A DNA stretch of 64,000 bases, from assembly GCF_900156495.1 (NCBI RefSeq), contig NZ_FTNT01000001.1:558001-622000 (forward strand). The letters are read 5' to 3'. Position 1 is the stretch's first letter, and each line of letters opens with the position of its first letter. Source of the stretch: Williamsia sterculiae. Lineage in GTDB: Bacteria > Actinomycetota > Actinomycetes > Mycobacteriales > Mycobacteriaceae. A program made the position numbers and the translations under genes. The notes under the pieces are model-generated. The model was not told the DNA's origin, made no database searches, and worked only from the letters and a program-made list of their open reading frames with translations. Shown in pieces: positions 17,818 through 26,286 of this stretch.

Positions 17818-19245
17818 ATGAAGACCATCGAAGAATACGAACAAACCGGCGAATCGGACTTACCGGTGTCGCTCGATCGCGCATCATCGGTGCCGTTGCG
17901 TGCCCAACTGGTCCATCAGTTGAAGGCGGCCATCGCGGACGAGGTGCTCGTCGCCGACGACCCGTTGCCTTCTACCCGCGCCTTGGCCGCGGTGCTCAGC
18001 ATCTCGCGCGGCACGGCCGTGGCCGCATACCTCGAACTCGAGGGAGAGGGGTGGATCCACAGCACACACGGTGCGGGGACCTTTGTGGGCAAGCCGTTCG
18101 GTGGGCTGGCCGTGGACGCATCCGCTGTCCGTCCGATCATGGAGTTCGACGCGTACCGCTTCGAGTTGGTGCCGTCGGCGATGGATCCGGACCTGGTGAT
18201 ACGGGAGAACTGGCGATCGGCGTGGCGCTGGAACACTCCGGCGGCGGCGGCCATCGACGGGGCGGGTGACAACGAACTGCGCCGACAACTGGCGGCTTAC
18301 CTGGCGTCGTCACGGGGAGTGCCCTGTGAGGCTCGCGAGGTCGTCATCTGCACCAGCAGCACGGAAGCGGTCACCATCCTCGCGCTGGCGCTGGGATGGA
18401 TCGGGCAGGCCGTCGCAATGGAGGATCCCGGCTACCGCACCGTGCGCCTGCTGCTGCAGCGGATCGGCGTGCATGTTGTGCCGCTACCTGTCGATCGCCC
18501 GGCCGAGGTGGTCACACGATTACGCGAGATGGACCCGCCGCCCGTCGGTGTCTATCTCACGCCCGCACACCAGTTCCCGATGGGGTTCCGCTACGACGAC
18601 ACCACCCGCGCGCATGTGGTGGAGTGGGCCGCCCAGACCGGCACGGTGCTCGTGGAGGACGACTACGACAGTGAGTTCCGTTACGGCATACCCCCGGTCG
18701 CGGCGTTGGCGAGCATAGACCCGCGTGCGCCGGTCATCCACCTCGGTAGCGCGGCCAAGATCCTCGACCCCGGGTTGCGTGTCGGTTACATGCGCGTGCC
18801 GCGATCGCTGCTCGACGAGGTCCGGGAGATCCGTTGGGGGCTGGGGTCGACCGTGAACAATGGTGCGCAGAAAGCCCTGGCGCACTACCTGCGCACCGGT
18901 GACCTTGCCCGCCACGTCACCCGGGTGCGGCGGATCTACGCCGATCGCCGTCGGGTGCTGGTGGACGAACTCACGCGACGACAGTGGGTGCGGGCCATCC
19001 GTGGCCTCGACGCCGGACTTTTCCTGGTGGCCGAACTCCAGCCCGACATCGACGCAGAGGAGTTGCTGGTGGAGGCCGACCTGGCCGGCATCAACGTCGA
19101 GACGCTGGACAAACATCGAATGGTGCCCGACCCTACGTCGCCGGCATTGGTCCTCGGTTACGCGCGGCATCCGGCGATGCAGCTACGGGCGGCGGTCGCC
19201 CGACTGTCGGAATGTGAGGTGCTGAGACCGTATGCGTCGCCGTGA
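17818..19245 (+). CDS. MocR/PdxR-type regulator (GntR HTH plus aminotransferase-like domain)
   Basis: This 475-residue protein combines an N-terminal winged helix of the GntR family (residues about 22-90, with DEVLVADDPLPSTRALAAVL and SRGTAVAAYLELEGEGWI) and a fold-type I PLP domain. The PLP lysine is expected in GSAAKILDPGLRVGYMRVP near residue 318, and DDYDSEFRYG precedes it. Such regulators sense pyridoxal phosphate, often together with an amino compound such as GABA. The start at 17818 comes directly after a palindromic operator. No pdxST genes lie next to it, so the target may be itself or a distant operon. Confidence 0.92.
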   Translation: MKTIEEYEQTGESDLPVSLDRASSVPLRAQLVHQLKAAIADEVLVADDPLPSTRALAAVLSISRGTAVAAYLELEGEGWIHSTHGAGTFVGKPFGGLAVDASAVRPIMEFDAYRFELVPSAMDPDLVIRENWRSAWRWNTPAAAAIDGAGDNELRRQLAAYLASSRGVPCEAREVVICTSSTEAVTILALALGWIGQAVAMEDPGYRTVRLLLQRIGVHVVPLPVDRPAEVVTRLREMDPPPVGVYLTPAHQFPMGFRYDDTTRAHVVEWAAQTGTVLVEDDYDSEFRYGIPPVAALASIDPRAPVIHLGSAAKILDPGLRVGYMRVPRSLLDEVREIRWGLGSTVNNGAQKALAHYLRTGDLARHVTRVRRIYADRRRVLVDELTRRQWVRAIRGLDAGLFLVAELQPDIDAEELLVEADLAGINVETLDKHRMVPDPTSPALVLGYARHPAMQLRAAVARLSECEVLRPYASP

Positions 19246-19270
19246 GACTCGCTCCCGCCGATCCCGCGAC

Positions 19271-20575
19271 TCAGTCCAGACGTTCGGCGCGCAGCGTCAT
19301 CCCGGCCATGCGCAAGCGGTCGACGAGGGCGTCGCCCATCGCCGCCACCGGGGTGAGGATCCCGTGACGGTCGGGGAGCTTGGCGCGGTCCAGTGCGAGG
19401 GTCAACGCGCTCTCGCCCAGCATCACTGCGGTCGCCTTGTAACCGGGGTCGCCCTTGGCGCTGACCTGTGACCGGTACCGGCGCCCGGTGGTGGTGCGGG
19501 TGAACGTCTGGCAGACGAAGTAGCCCTTCTCCCTGGACTTCTCGTCGGGCCCGTCACCGGGTTTGGGGAGCACCTTGTCGAGCACGAAGCGGGTGGGCGG
19601 CAAGGCCATCGCCCCCAGGAAGACCCCGGTACCCGCGCTGACCAGACTCGCGGCGACGGTGGACAACACGGGCGTCTTGCCGACGGCCATCGCCTCGCCG
19701 TAGTGGAAATCGGGTCCGTAGGCGTTGTCGAGCAACACATCCGTCCGTCGCACGATGCGCGTGTTGTGGCTGCTCATGAAGAACGGGGCGAGGGTGCCCT
19801 GGAGACTGGGGTCCACCTTGCGGGCGTCGCGGATCGCGATGTCCGACGGCTCGGCCGATCGCGGGGTGCGACGGCCGTCGTGGGGCGGACCCGACAGTGC
19901 GTGTGGGTCGAGCAGGATCCGTCGGTTCTCGGTGTCGCGGGCGAGGTCGCTGATCACCCGCATCGAGTCGATGGTCCCGCCCGAGGCGCCACCGCGCATC
20001 GACTTCACCACCATGGTCGTGTCGGTCATCTGGCCGGCGTTCGTCTTCCCGTCGCCTCCCTTGTCGTCGTCACCGTCGGATCCCGCGTTGTCCGCCTCGA
20101 TGGCGCGATACAGCAGGTAGACGCCCACGTCGGAGGGGATGGAGTCGAATCCGCAGGAGTGCACGATGCGGCACCCGTTGGCGGCGGCCTGGTCGCCGAA
20201 CTTGTCGATGGACCAACGGACGAACGGCACCTCGCCGGTGAGGTCGACGTAGTCGGTGCCCGCGGTGACCGCGGCGGCGAGCAGGTTCTCGCCGTACTTC
20301 AGGTAGGGGCCGACGGTGGTGCAGATGACCTGGGTCCGAGCGGCCATCGCGTCGAGGGTCGAGGGGGACTCCACGTCGGCGATGAGCAACGGCCAGTCGC
20401 GGGCCGCGGCGGGCAACGCGTCGCGAACCCTGGCCAGCTTGTCGCGGTTGCGCCCCGCCAATGCGACCCGGGTGTCATCGGGGGCGTGTTCAGCGAGATA
20501 GGCAGCGGTGAGGGCCCCGACGAATCCGCTGGCCCCGAAGACGACGATGTCGAACTCACGTGAGTTATCGCTCAT
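19271..20575 (-). CDS. Saccharopine dehydrogenase-like NAD(P)-binding protein (trans-acting enoyl reductase type)
   Basis: This 434-residue protein has a Rossmann motif VVFGASGFVGALTAAYLA at residues 11-28 and the conserved block DYVDLTGEVPFVRWSIDKFG, followed by IVHSCGFDSIPSDVGVYLL. These are characteristic of the mycobacterial group with Rv2449c and the Rv2953-type enoyl reductases acting in complex lipid synthesis. An acidic Gly/Asp-rich insert at about 160-175 is probably a flexible loop. It converges with the MocR gene. Whether it is an enoyl reductase or an unrelated oxidoreductase cannot be decided, because no polyketide synthase is nearby. Confidence 0.85.
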   Translation of the reverse strand: MSDNSREFDIVVFGASGFVGALTAAYLAEHAPDDTRVALAGRNRDKLARVRDALPAAARDWPLLIADVESPSTLDAMAARTQVICTTVGPYLKYGENLLAAAVTAGTDYVDLTGEVPFVRWSIDKFGDQAAANGCRIVHSCGFDSIPSDVGVYLLYRAIEADNAGSDGDDDKGGDGKTNAGQMTDTTMVVKSMRGGASGGTIDSMRVISDLARDTENRRILLDPHALSGPPHDGRRTPRSAEPSDIAIRDARKVDPSLQGTLAPFFMSSHNTRIVRRTDVLLDNAYGPDFHYGEAMAVGKTPVLSTVAASLVSAGTGVFLGAMALPPTRFVLDKVLPKPGDGPDEKSREKGYFVCQTFTRTTTGRRYRSQVSAKGDPGYKATAVMLGESALTLALDRAKLPDRHGILTPVAAMGDALVDRLRMAGMTLRAERLD

Positions 20576-20621
20576 GAGAACCGAGAGTAATGGGTGCGGC
20601 CGGTCGTTCCGCCGTAACGGG

Positions 20622-20762
20622 TCAGGCGAAGACCAGGATCAGTACCACAGCTATGACCACCCATGCGGTGGCGCCGATGGCCAGACCGACCAGCACGCCG
20701 CGGATGGTGCGTTTGCCCTCGATCCGTTCGCGCCAGCTCAGGCGTCGACCGCGGATACCCAT
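20622..20762 (-). CDS. 46-residue single-pass membrane protein
   Basis: This short gene lies between the oxidoreductase and AbrB-type genes. Its product begins MGIRGRRLSWRERIEGKRTI, a strongly basic head, followed by one transmembrane helix (GVLVGLAIGATAWVVIAVVL) and a very short tail. A purine-rich GAGGAGAGG...GTGAGGA site precedes the ATG. The basic head, single helix and good ribosome-binding site make it credible as a real micro-protein. No family is recognised. Confidence 0.66.
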   Translation of the reverse strand: MGIRGRRLSWRERIEGKRTIRGVLVGLAIGATAWVVIAVVLILVFA

Positions 20763-20817
20763 TCCTCACCGTCCTCTCCTCGGCGAGAGTAGACGACGTC
20801 GAACGGATGACGACTTC

Positions 20818-21939
20818 TCAGACGCCGACTCGCCGATCCTCGGTGCTCCGACGTCGGTGCGTCGAGATCCACCGGTGATAACCGCGAGCGGCAAACGGTG
20901 CGATGAACAGCATCAACAGCACTCGGATGATCTGCGCACCGACCACGAAAGTGATGTTGGAGCCGGATGCCGCGGCCGCGGCGAGCACCGCGTAGATGCC
21001 ACCCGGTGTGGTCGCCAGGTAGCCGTCGAACATCGACTCCCCGGTCCAGAGGCTGAGCAGCACACCGAGTCCGGCACTCCCCGCACTGATGCCGACGATC
21101 AGCCCCAGGGCGTGCGGGAGCACGGCGCCGATGGCCTTGAGGCTCTGCATCGTGAAACCGAGACCGGCCTGCCAGCCGATCAGTGCGTAGGCGACGGTGA
21201 CCAGCACGGTGGGCACCGCTGCGCCGGAGGTGAGGTGCAATTGCTCGCCCGCGACGGAGAGGATCAGCGGCCCGAGAAGTCCGGCCGCGGGCAGGTGGAT
21301 GAGACGTCCGAGGGGGAGACCGGCGCCGACACACACGACGACCAGCAGCAGTCCCCACCGCTGGTCACCGGTCGCGTGCGTGGTTGTCGACGAAGCCGAG
21401 TGGGTGTGGAAGACCAGGCTCGCGACCAACGGGATCGTCGCGGTGATGAGGGCGACGCGCACGTACTGAACCACCGCGACCAGACGCTCTTCCCCGCCGA
21501 GTTCGCGGGTGAGCGCGACCAGTCCGGAGGCGCCGCCCGCGACGAGGGCCAGTGATCCGGTGAGCGGGTCCACCCGGCGGTGCAGGCCGAGCAGTGCCCC
21601 GGCGATCACCGAGAGCAGCAGGGTGCCGAATCCGACCACCACCACCGGCAGCCAGGAGGATCCCAGGCTGGAGAGGGTGTCGGAGCGAACCATGGTGCCG
21701 ATGTAGACGCCGAGGATCCCCTGCGCGAACAACCCGAGGTTGCGCGGAAGCGGGGGTCTGGCCGGCCGGTCGTCGGTGGCGTCGCGGCCGCGCGGGGCCA
21801 GGCCGGCTATGGCGAGAACCGCGGCCATCAGCAGTCCGGCGAACAGCGGCGCCGACGGTACGTTCAGCCTCTCGACACCGACGGTGAGCAGCGCGGTGCA
21901 GCACAGCAGACCGATCCAGCGCATCACCATGATTGGCAA
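20818..21939 (-). CDS. AbrB family membrane protein (putative ammonia monooxygenase-like transporter)
   Basis: This 373-residue hydrophobic protein has roughly ten transmembrane segments arranged as two similar halves, as in the AbrB/PF05145 family. The repeated element is visible in LFAQGILGVYIGTMVRSDTL of the first half and GWQAGLGFTMQSLKAIGAVL of the second; MFDGYLATTPGGIYAVLAAA is the conserved TPGG motif. The historical name, ammonia monooxygenase, is not supported by function; a transporter role is more likely. It is divergent from a MarR-family gene, 78 bases away, that may control it. Confidence 0.86.
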   Translation of the reverse strand: MPIMVMRWIGLLCCTALLTVGVERLNVPSAPLFAGLLMAAVLAIAGLAPRGRDATDDRPARPPLPRNLGLFAQGILGVYIGTMVRSDTLSSLGSSWLPVVVVGFGTLLLSVIAGALLGLHRRVDPLTGSLALVAGGASGLVALTRELGGEERLVAVVQYVRVALITATIPLVASLVFHTHSASSTTTHATGDQRWGLLLVVVCVGAGLPLGRLIHLPAAGLLGPLILSVAGEQLHLTSGAAVPTVLVTVAYALIGWQAGLGFTMQSLKAIGAVLPHALGLIVGISAGSAGLGVLLSLWTGESMFDGYLATTPGGIYAVLAAAAASGSNITFVVGAQIIRVLLMLFIAPFAARGYHRWISTHRRRSTEDRRVGV

Positions 21940-22017
21940 GTTTACGCTTACTAATTTCCCGGGTCCAACCGCGTCGATCTGTGGCTATCTGTCCGAATTG
22001 TTGAGTATTGTCTTGGT

Positions 22018-22497
22018 GTGTCCACCACCGGAGATCGTCCCGTAGCCGTCGATGGTGGACGCATCGATGCCGAGTCGTTGGCGGCCGCCACACGTCTGCG
22101 CGACGCGATGATGGACGTGGCCCGGTTGGCTCGGCGGCATCGCCCCGATCACGGGTTGACCATGACGCAGGCGACGTTGCTCGGCGATCTGGATCGGTAT
22201 GGCATCAGCACCGTGGCCGATCTGGCCGAGCGCGCGCAGGTGCGGGTGCAGTCGCTGACACTGAGCATGAACCGGCTCGACGAACTGGGGATGATCACCC
22301 GCACCGCGGACCCGACCGATCGTCGCCGCCAGCTCATCGAGCTCTCCGACCGGGGTCGGACGACGTTGCTCGCCGACCGCAGACAGCGCGACGAATGGCT
22401 GGCCGAGGCGATGGCCGAACGGCTCGACACCACCGAACGCGCCCTGTTGGATCTGTGTGTCCCGCTGTTGCGGAAGGTGGTCGGATCGGAACGGTGA
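22018..22497 (+). CDS. MarR family transcriptional regulator
   Basis: This 159-residue winged-helix regulator has the MarR core at about residues 45-115: QATLLGDLDRYGISTVADLA, the recognition helix region RVQSLTLSMNRLDELGMI, then the wing RTADPTDRRRQLIELSDRG. The GTG start at 22018 gives a natural N-terminus. It faces the AbrB-type transporter gene across a 78-base gap that is AT-rich for this genome, the usual arrangement for a MarR repressor and its target. The ligand is unknown. Confidence 0.9.
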   Translation: MSTTGDRPVAVDGGRIDAESLAAATRLRDAMMDVARLARRHRPDHGLTMTQATLLGDLDRYGISTVADLAERAQVRVQSLTLSMNRLDELGMITRTADPTDRRRQLIELSDRGRTTLLADRRQRDEWLAEAMAERLDTTERALLDLCVPLLRKVVGSER

Positions 22498-22614
22498 ACT
22501 GCGCCGGGGCCTCATCGTTGCCCGTTTCCGATCGGCGCCGTGATGCGGGTCTCGTGTGCCGCTCGGCTGTGCCGTGCGAGCCTGGTGTGATCGCAGCAGT
22601 GGAAGGAGCCATCG

Positions 22615-23475
22615 ATGTCGATCGAGGACTGGATTCGGGGCCGCCAGTCCGGCCGTGCCGGTGGAGTCGGCGCGGCGCGTGTCATCGATGTGTTGACCTC
22701 CCAGCCGCAGTTCGCGTCGTACGCGCCGGCGCGCCAGGTGGCCGATGAGGCAGGCGTGGACATCTCCACGGTGACCCGCACAGCGCAGAGCCTGGGCTTC
22801 CGCGGATGGCCGGCGCTGCAACTGGAAATCCGCAACCGCTACCTCGACACGATGACGGCACAGGAGATCTTGACCGATCACGCCGACGGTACGACGGATC
22901 CCGTCACCGCGGCCTTCCGCACCGACATGGCGAATCTGGCGTTGGCGACCCGCACCATCGAGATCGAGACGGTTCGACGACTCGCGGACACCATCCGACG
23001 GGCCCGACGCACCCTTGTCATCGCTTCCGGGAGCTATCTGGCACCGGCGATCATGCTCGCCCACGTCGGGAGCCTGTCGGGTCTCGACATCGACTACGAC
23101 GACGTGGGCGGCACCCACCGCGCCACCCTCGTGGCGCGAATGGGTCCGGACGACTGCCTGGTGATCTTCAACGTCTGGCGGCTCCCACGAGACGTCCTGG
23201 CCATCACGCGTGTGGCGAGAGACCGCGGGGTGGTGACCGCGGTCATCACCGACCGGCGCTCGTCTCCGTTGGCCGAGTTGGGAGATCACGTCGTCACCGT
23301 GCCGAGCGAGGGGCCGGCATACTTCCCGTCCCTGACGCCGGCGATGTCGCTGATCAACGCGATCCTCAACCAGATCGTCGCCGACGATCCCGAGCGTGTC
23401 CGCGCGGCCATCTCCGCTGCCGGTGAGATGTGGCAGGAACTCGACCTGATGGACGACGACCTGAAGCGCACATAG
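22615..23475 (+). CDS. RpiR/MurR family transcriptional regulator (HTH plus SIS domain)
   Basis: This 286-residue protein has an N-terminal HTH_6 domain (residues about 1-75, with ARQVADEAGVDISTVTRTAQ) and a C-terminal SIS sugar-phosphate-binding domain, with TLVIASGSYLAPAIMLAHVG and VVTAVITDRRSSPLAELGDH. RpiR-type regulators respond to phosphosugars or related metabolites. The ATG follows a GGAAGGAG site. The amidohydrolase gene starts 95 bases downstream behind a palindrome, and is the most likely target. Confidence 0.92.
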   Translation: MSIEDWIRGRQSGRAGGVGAARVIDVLTSQPQFASYAPARQVADEAGVDISTVTRTAQSLGFRGWPALQLEIRNRYLDTMTAQEILTDHADGTTDPVTAAFRTDMANLALATRTIEIETVRRLADTIRRARRTLVIASGSYLAPAIMLAHVGSLSGLDIDYDDVGGTHRATLVARMGPDDCLVIFNVWRLPRDVLAITRVARDRGVVTAVITDRRSSPLAELGDHVVTVPSEGPAYFPSLTPAMSLINAILNQIVADDPERVRAAISAAGEMWQELDLMDDDLKRT

Positions 23476-23526
23476 CCAGCGCACAACCCCCACATTCTGC
23501 AATGAACTGTGCGCAGCATCAGATTG

Positions 23527-23542
23527 TGCAAATATGTTTGCA
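23527..23542 (+). promoter_or_regulatory. Candidate operator palindrome before the amidohydrolase gene
   Basis: TGCAAA-TATG-TTTGCA is a 6-bp perfect inverted repeat with a 4-base spacer, notably AT-rich for this genome. It lies 29 bases before the amidohydrolase start and just downstream of the RpiR gene, a natural place for the RpiR protein to bind. Confidence 0.45.
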
Positions 23543-23570
23543 TTACCGCGCAATAGCTCCGGAGGTACCG

Positions 23571-24803
23571 ATGACGTTGACGTTGTTCCGTGATGCGGCC
23601 GTGTTGGATGTGGGAGCCGGGGAGATCCGGCCCGATCAGGCGGTGTTGGTCGAGGACGGATTGATCCGTGAGGTCGGCTCCACCACCGAGGTGACGTCGA
23701 CGAATCCGGACCGCGTCATCGACGCCGGTGGTCGCACCTTGATGCCTGGTCTGATCGATGGCCATGTGCATGTGTACTTCCAGTCATTCAAGACCGAGGA
23801 ACTGATGGGGTGGATGCCCTCCTATCTGGTGTCCAAGGCGACCCGTTCGCTGGGTGACATGCTGCAGCGGGGGTTCACGACCGTGCGTGACACCGGTGGT
23901 GCCGACTTCGCGCTGGCCCAGGCCATCGACGAGGGCCTCGTCGATGGGCCGAGGTTGATCTTCGGCGGTATGGCATTGACGCAGACGGGCGGTCATGCCG
24001 ACGGGCGGGGACCAGGCGACATCAGCACCACCCAGTGCACCCGTTGTCCCACCATCGGGCTGATCGCCGACGGGCCCGAGGAGGTACGGAAGGGGGCCCG
24101 CGAGATCTTGCGGACAGGAGCGCATCACATCAAGTTGATGCTCTCCGGTGGGGTCACCTCGCCCTCGGACAGCATCTCCTCCGTGCAGTACGGCGACGAG
24201 GAGATCACCGCGGCGGTGCAGGTCGCCAGGGCCCAGGGACGTTACGTCACCGGGCACACCTATCTGGCCGGTGCGATCAGCAACGCGCTGCGGCTCGGAT
24301 TGCGATGCATCGAACACGGGAACCTGATCGACGAGAGCACGGTGCAGGACTTCGTCGACAACGATGCCTTCCTTGTACCGACCCTGGTGACCTACAACAC
24401 GATGGACAGGTTCGGACTGGAGATGGGCCTGTCGGCATCCAGTCACGCGAAGAACTCCGAGGTGTTGAGCTCCGGTCTCTCCGCGCTGGAAATGGCTCAC
24501 CGGGGCGGGGTGAAGCTGGTGTACGGTTCCGACCTCATCGGGCCGCAGCAGGTCTACCAGCTCGAGGAGTTCACCATCCGCGCGCAGGTGCAGCCGTCGA
24601 TCGACGTGATCCGAGCGGCCACCACCAATGCCGCCGAACTGGTGGGTTTGCCGGACAAGATCGGCGTAGTCGCGCCGCAAGCCTATGCCGACCTCATCAT
24701 CGTCGACGGTGATCCGTTGGAAGATATTTCGATTCTGACCAAGCCTGAGCAGTATCTGTCGCTGGTGATGAAGAACGGCGTGGTATACCGCGACCAGTTG
24801 TGA
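23571..24803 (+). CDS. Metal-dependent amidohydrolase (imidazolonepropionase/prolidase-like)
   Basis: This 410-residue enzyme of the amidohydrolase superfamily has the first metal-binding motif GLIDGHVHVYF near residues 59-69. A likely bridging lysine is in HHIKLMLSGG, further histidines are in GHTYLAG and IEHGNLIDE, and the catalytic aspartate is in YGSDLIGP. The relatives hydrolyse cyclic or dipeptide amide bonds. The ATG at 23571 has an ideal GGAGGT site 6 bases upstream; the in-frame extension to 23430 would overlap the regulator gene. A small ABM-like gene follows directly. Confidence 0.9.
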   Translation: MTLTLFRDAAVLDVGAGEIRPDQAVLVEDGLIREVGSTTEVTSTNPDRVIDAGGRTLMPGLIDGHVHVYFQSFKTEELMGWMPSYLVSKATRSLGDMLQRGFTTVRDTGGADFALAQAIDEGLVDGPRLIFGGMALTQTGGHADGRGPGDISTTQCTRCPTIGLIADGPEEVRKGAREILRTGAHHIKLMLSGGVTSPSDSISSVQYGDEEITAAVQVARAQGRYVTGHTYLAGAISNALRLGLRCIEHGNLIDESTVQDFVDNDAFLVPTLVTYNTMDRFGLEMGLSASSHAKNSEVLSSGLSALEMAHRGGVKLVYGSDLIGPQQVYQLEEFTIRAQVQPSIDVIRAATTNAAELVGLPDKIGVVAPQAYADLIIVDGDPLEDISILTKPEQYLSLVMKNGVVYRDQL

Positions 24804-24853
24804 GTACGCCGCCTGCAACAGTTCTCATCGCCGCAGAAAGCGAGAACATCCAC

Positions 24854-25162
24854 ATGAACAGCGTCAGCGTACTGACCCTTCGGGTTCCGGCCGACAAGGC
24901 CGCGGACGTCATCGGCTACTACCAGCGCGAGCGCATCCTGCAGACCTCGGGCGCGGCGGCCGCACAACTGCTCGTCGACGTCAAAGATCCCGGAACCATC
25001 GTGGTCCTTGCGTGGTGGACGGACCCCGAGGCGTACACGGCATGGCAGCAAGCACCCGAGCGTGACGCATTCAACCGCGGGATAACCGGCATTGCCGGTG
25101 CATCCATCGGTGGTGGCAGTCAGGAGCTGCGGGTGGTCCAGTACGTGTCCGGCAATGACTGA
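24854..25162 (+). CDS. Small dimeric alpha-beta barrel protein (ABM-like monooxygenase)
   Basis: This protein of about 102 residues has the pattern of antibiotic-biosynthesis-monooxygenase-like ferredoxin folds: a first strand SVSVLTLRVPADKA, a helix, then PGTIVVLAWWTDPEAYTAWQ and a final strand. Members act as small cofactor-free oxygenases or merely bind ligands. The ATG at 24854 is preferred because the fold begins there; a GTG at 24800 overlaps the amidohydrolase stop (GTGA) and would add 18 residues. Either way the gene is coupled to the amidohydrolase. Confidence 0.72.
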   Translation: MNSVSVLTLRVPADKAADVIGYYQRERILQTSGAAAAQLLVDVKDPGTIVVLAWWTDPEAYTAWQQAPERDAFNRGITGIAGASIGGGSQELRVVQYVSGND

Positions 25163-25203
25163 GACCCGCATGGAAACGGAGACGATCCGGTGCTTGGCTC
25201 ACG

Positions 25204-26139
25204 TCAGTCGGCAGTGCGCGGATGGTTCATGAGTTGGGAGATCCCCTCGCTGTAGGTGGTGACGTCGAAGTCCGGGAACCGGTTCGCGAACTTGGATGTG
25301 TCGAAGATGTTGTCCCCGTGATAGCGGGGCAGCAGCTCCTGGATCTCTTTGAGCGGCTGAACGAACAGGCCACCCACCGTGAACACCAGCGGCGGCAGAA
25401 CCGTGTAGGACGCGCGTCCACCCGTGATCTCGGACGCGAGTTCGATCAGCTGTGCATAGGTCTTGCGATCCGGGTCGATCGGCAGGTGCCACGTCTGGCC
25501 GTATGCGTCAGGCGTGTTGCCGATGAGGGCCATGGCCCGACTCGCGTCCGGCGTCCAGATGAGGGACCGTCGGGTCTTGGCGCTCACCGGCACGACCGGC
25601 CTCTTGCCCGCAGCCACCCGGTTGAAGACCATCGAATTGGTCAGGCTCTGCGTCTTGCCCGGGCCGTAGAACTCCGGTGCCCTACCGATCGTGGCTTCGA
25701 TCCTGCCGGCGGCGATTTCGTCCTGCAGCATCGTGGCGATCTTCGCGCGAACCCGACCCTTGCGTCCGTTTGGCGCGAATCCGGTTGACTCGGTTTGCGG
25801 TTCGGTGGTCCCGGGGTACATGTAGGTGTTGTCGAAGAAGACCAGCTTGGTGCCGTGCTTCTCGCACGCGTCGATGGTGTTGCGCATGATCACCGGGAAC
25901 TTCTCTTCCCACGTACCCGAATCCATCGGTAGCCCGACCGTCAGATAGGCGATGTCACTGCCGCGGACGGCTCTGTCGGTGGCCTCGGCGTCGGTGAGAT
26001 CGGCCGACACGAGCGTGTCGGTGTCGTGCACCTTGCGCGGATTCCGGCTCACCAACCGAATGTCGTGGGTGTGATCGCGGAACAGCTCGCGCGTCACTTC
26101 TTCGGCGATCTGCCCGTTGGCGCCAAGTATGGTCTGCAT
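25204..26139 (-). CDS. NAD-dependent epimerase/dehydratase (NmrA-like) family protein
   Basis: This 311-residue protein begins with the dinucleotide motif ILGANGQIAEEVTREL at residues 4-19. YLTVGLPMDSGTWEEKFPVI and FFDNTYMYPGTTEPQ follow, typical of extended or atypical SDRs that act on nucleotide sugars or small carbonyl compounds. The later segment IGRAPEFYGPGKTQS corresponds to the substrate loop of epimerases. It lies downstream of the acetoacetate-decarboxylase-like gene on the same strand, about 150 bases away, and may belong to the same pathway. Substrate unknown. Confidence 0.85.
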   Translation of the reverse strand: MQTILGANGQIAEEVTRELFRDHTHDIRLVSRNPRKVHDTDTLVSADLTDAEATDRAVRGSDIAYLTVGLPMDSGTWEEKFPVIMRNTIDACEKHGTKLVFFDNTYMYPGTTEPQTESTGFAPNGRKGRVRAKIATMLQDEIAAGRIEATIGRAPEFYGPGKTQSLTNSMVFNRVAAGKRPVVPVSAKTRRSLIWTPDASRAMALIGNTPDAYGQTWHLPIDPDRKTYAQLIELASEITGGRASYTVLPPLVFTVGGLFVQPLKEIQELLPRYHGDNIFDTSKFANRFPDFDVTTYSEGISQLMNHPRTAD

Positions 26140-26286
26140 GCGTGTGATCAGTGCTTTCTGTGGGTTGCTTCACGCCGGGGAGAAGCTCGAGTGTTGTGCG
26201 GGTGGCGAGTTTCATGCGAGCCGTCACGTCCACGATCGTCGTCGGAGATCCACATACTGACGGCGGGCGGTACCGCGTGCGAGTTC

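Noticed and set aside
21940-22017. MarR operator in the AbrB-MarR gap
   Set aside because: The gap is AT-rich and well placed, but I could not find a clean inverted repeat, so no site is listed.
21985-23553. A 522-codon open frame on the minus strand across the MarR and RpiR genes
   Set aside because: It lies opposite genes with clear HTH and SIS domains and shows His/Arg-rich sequence without a family.
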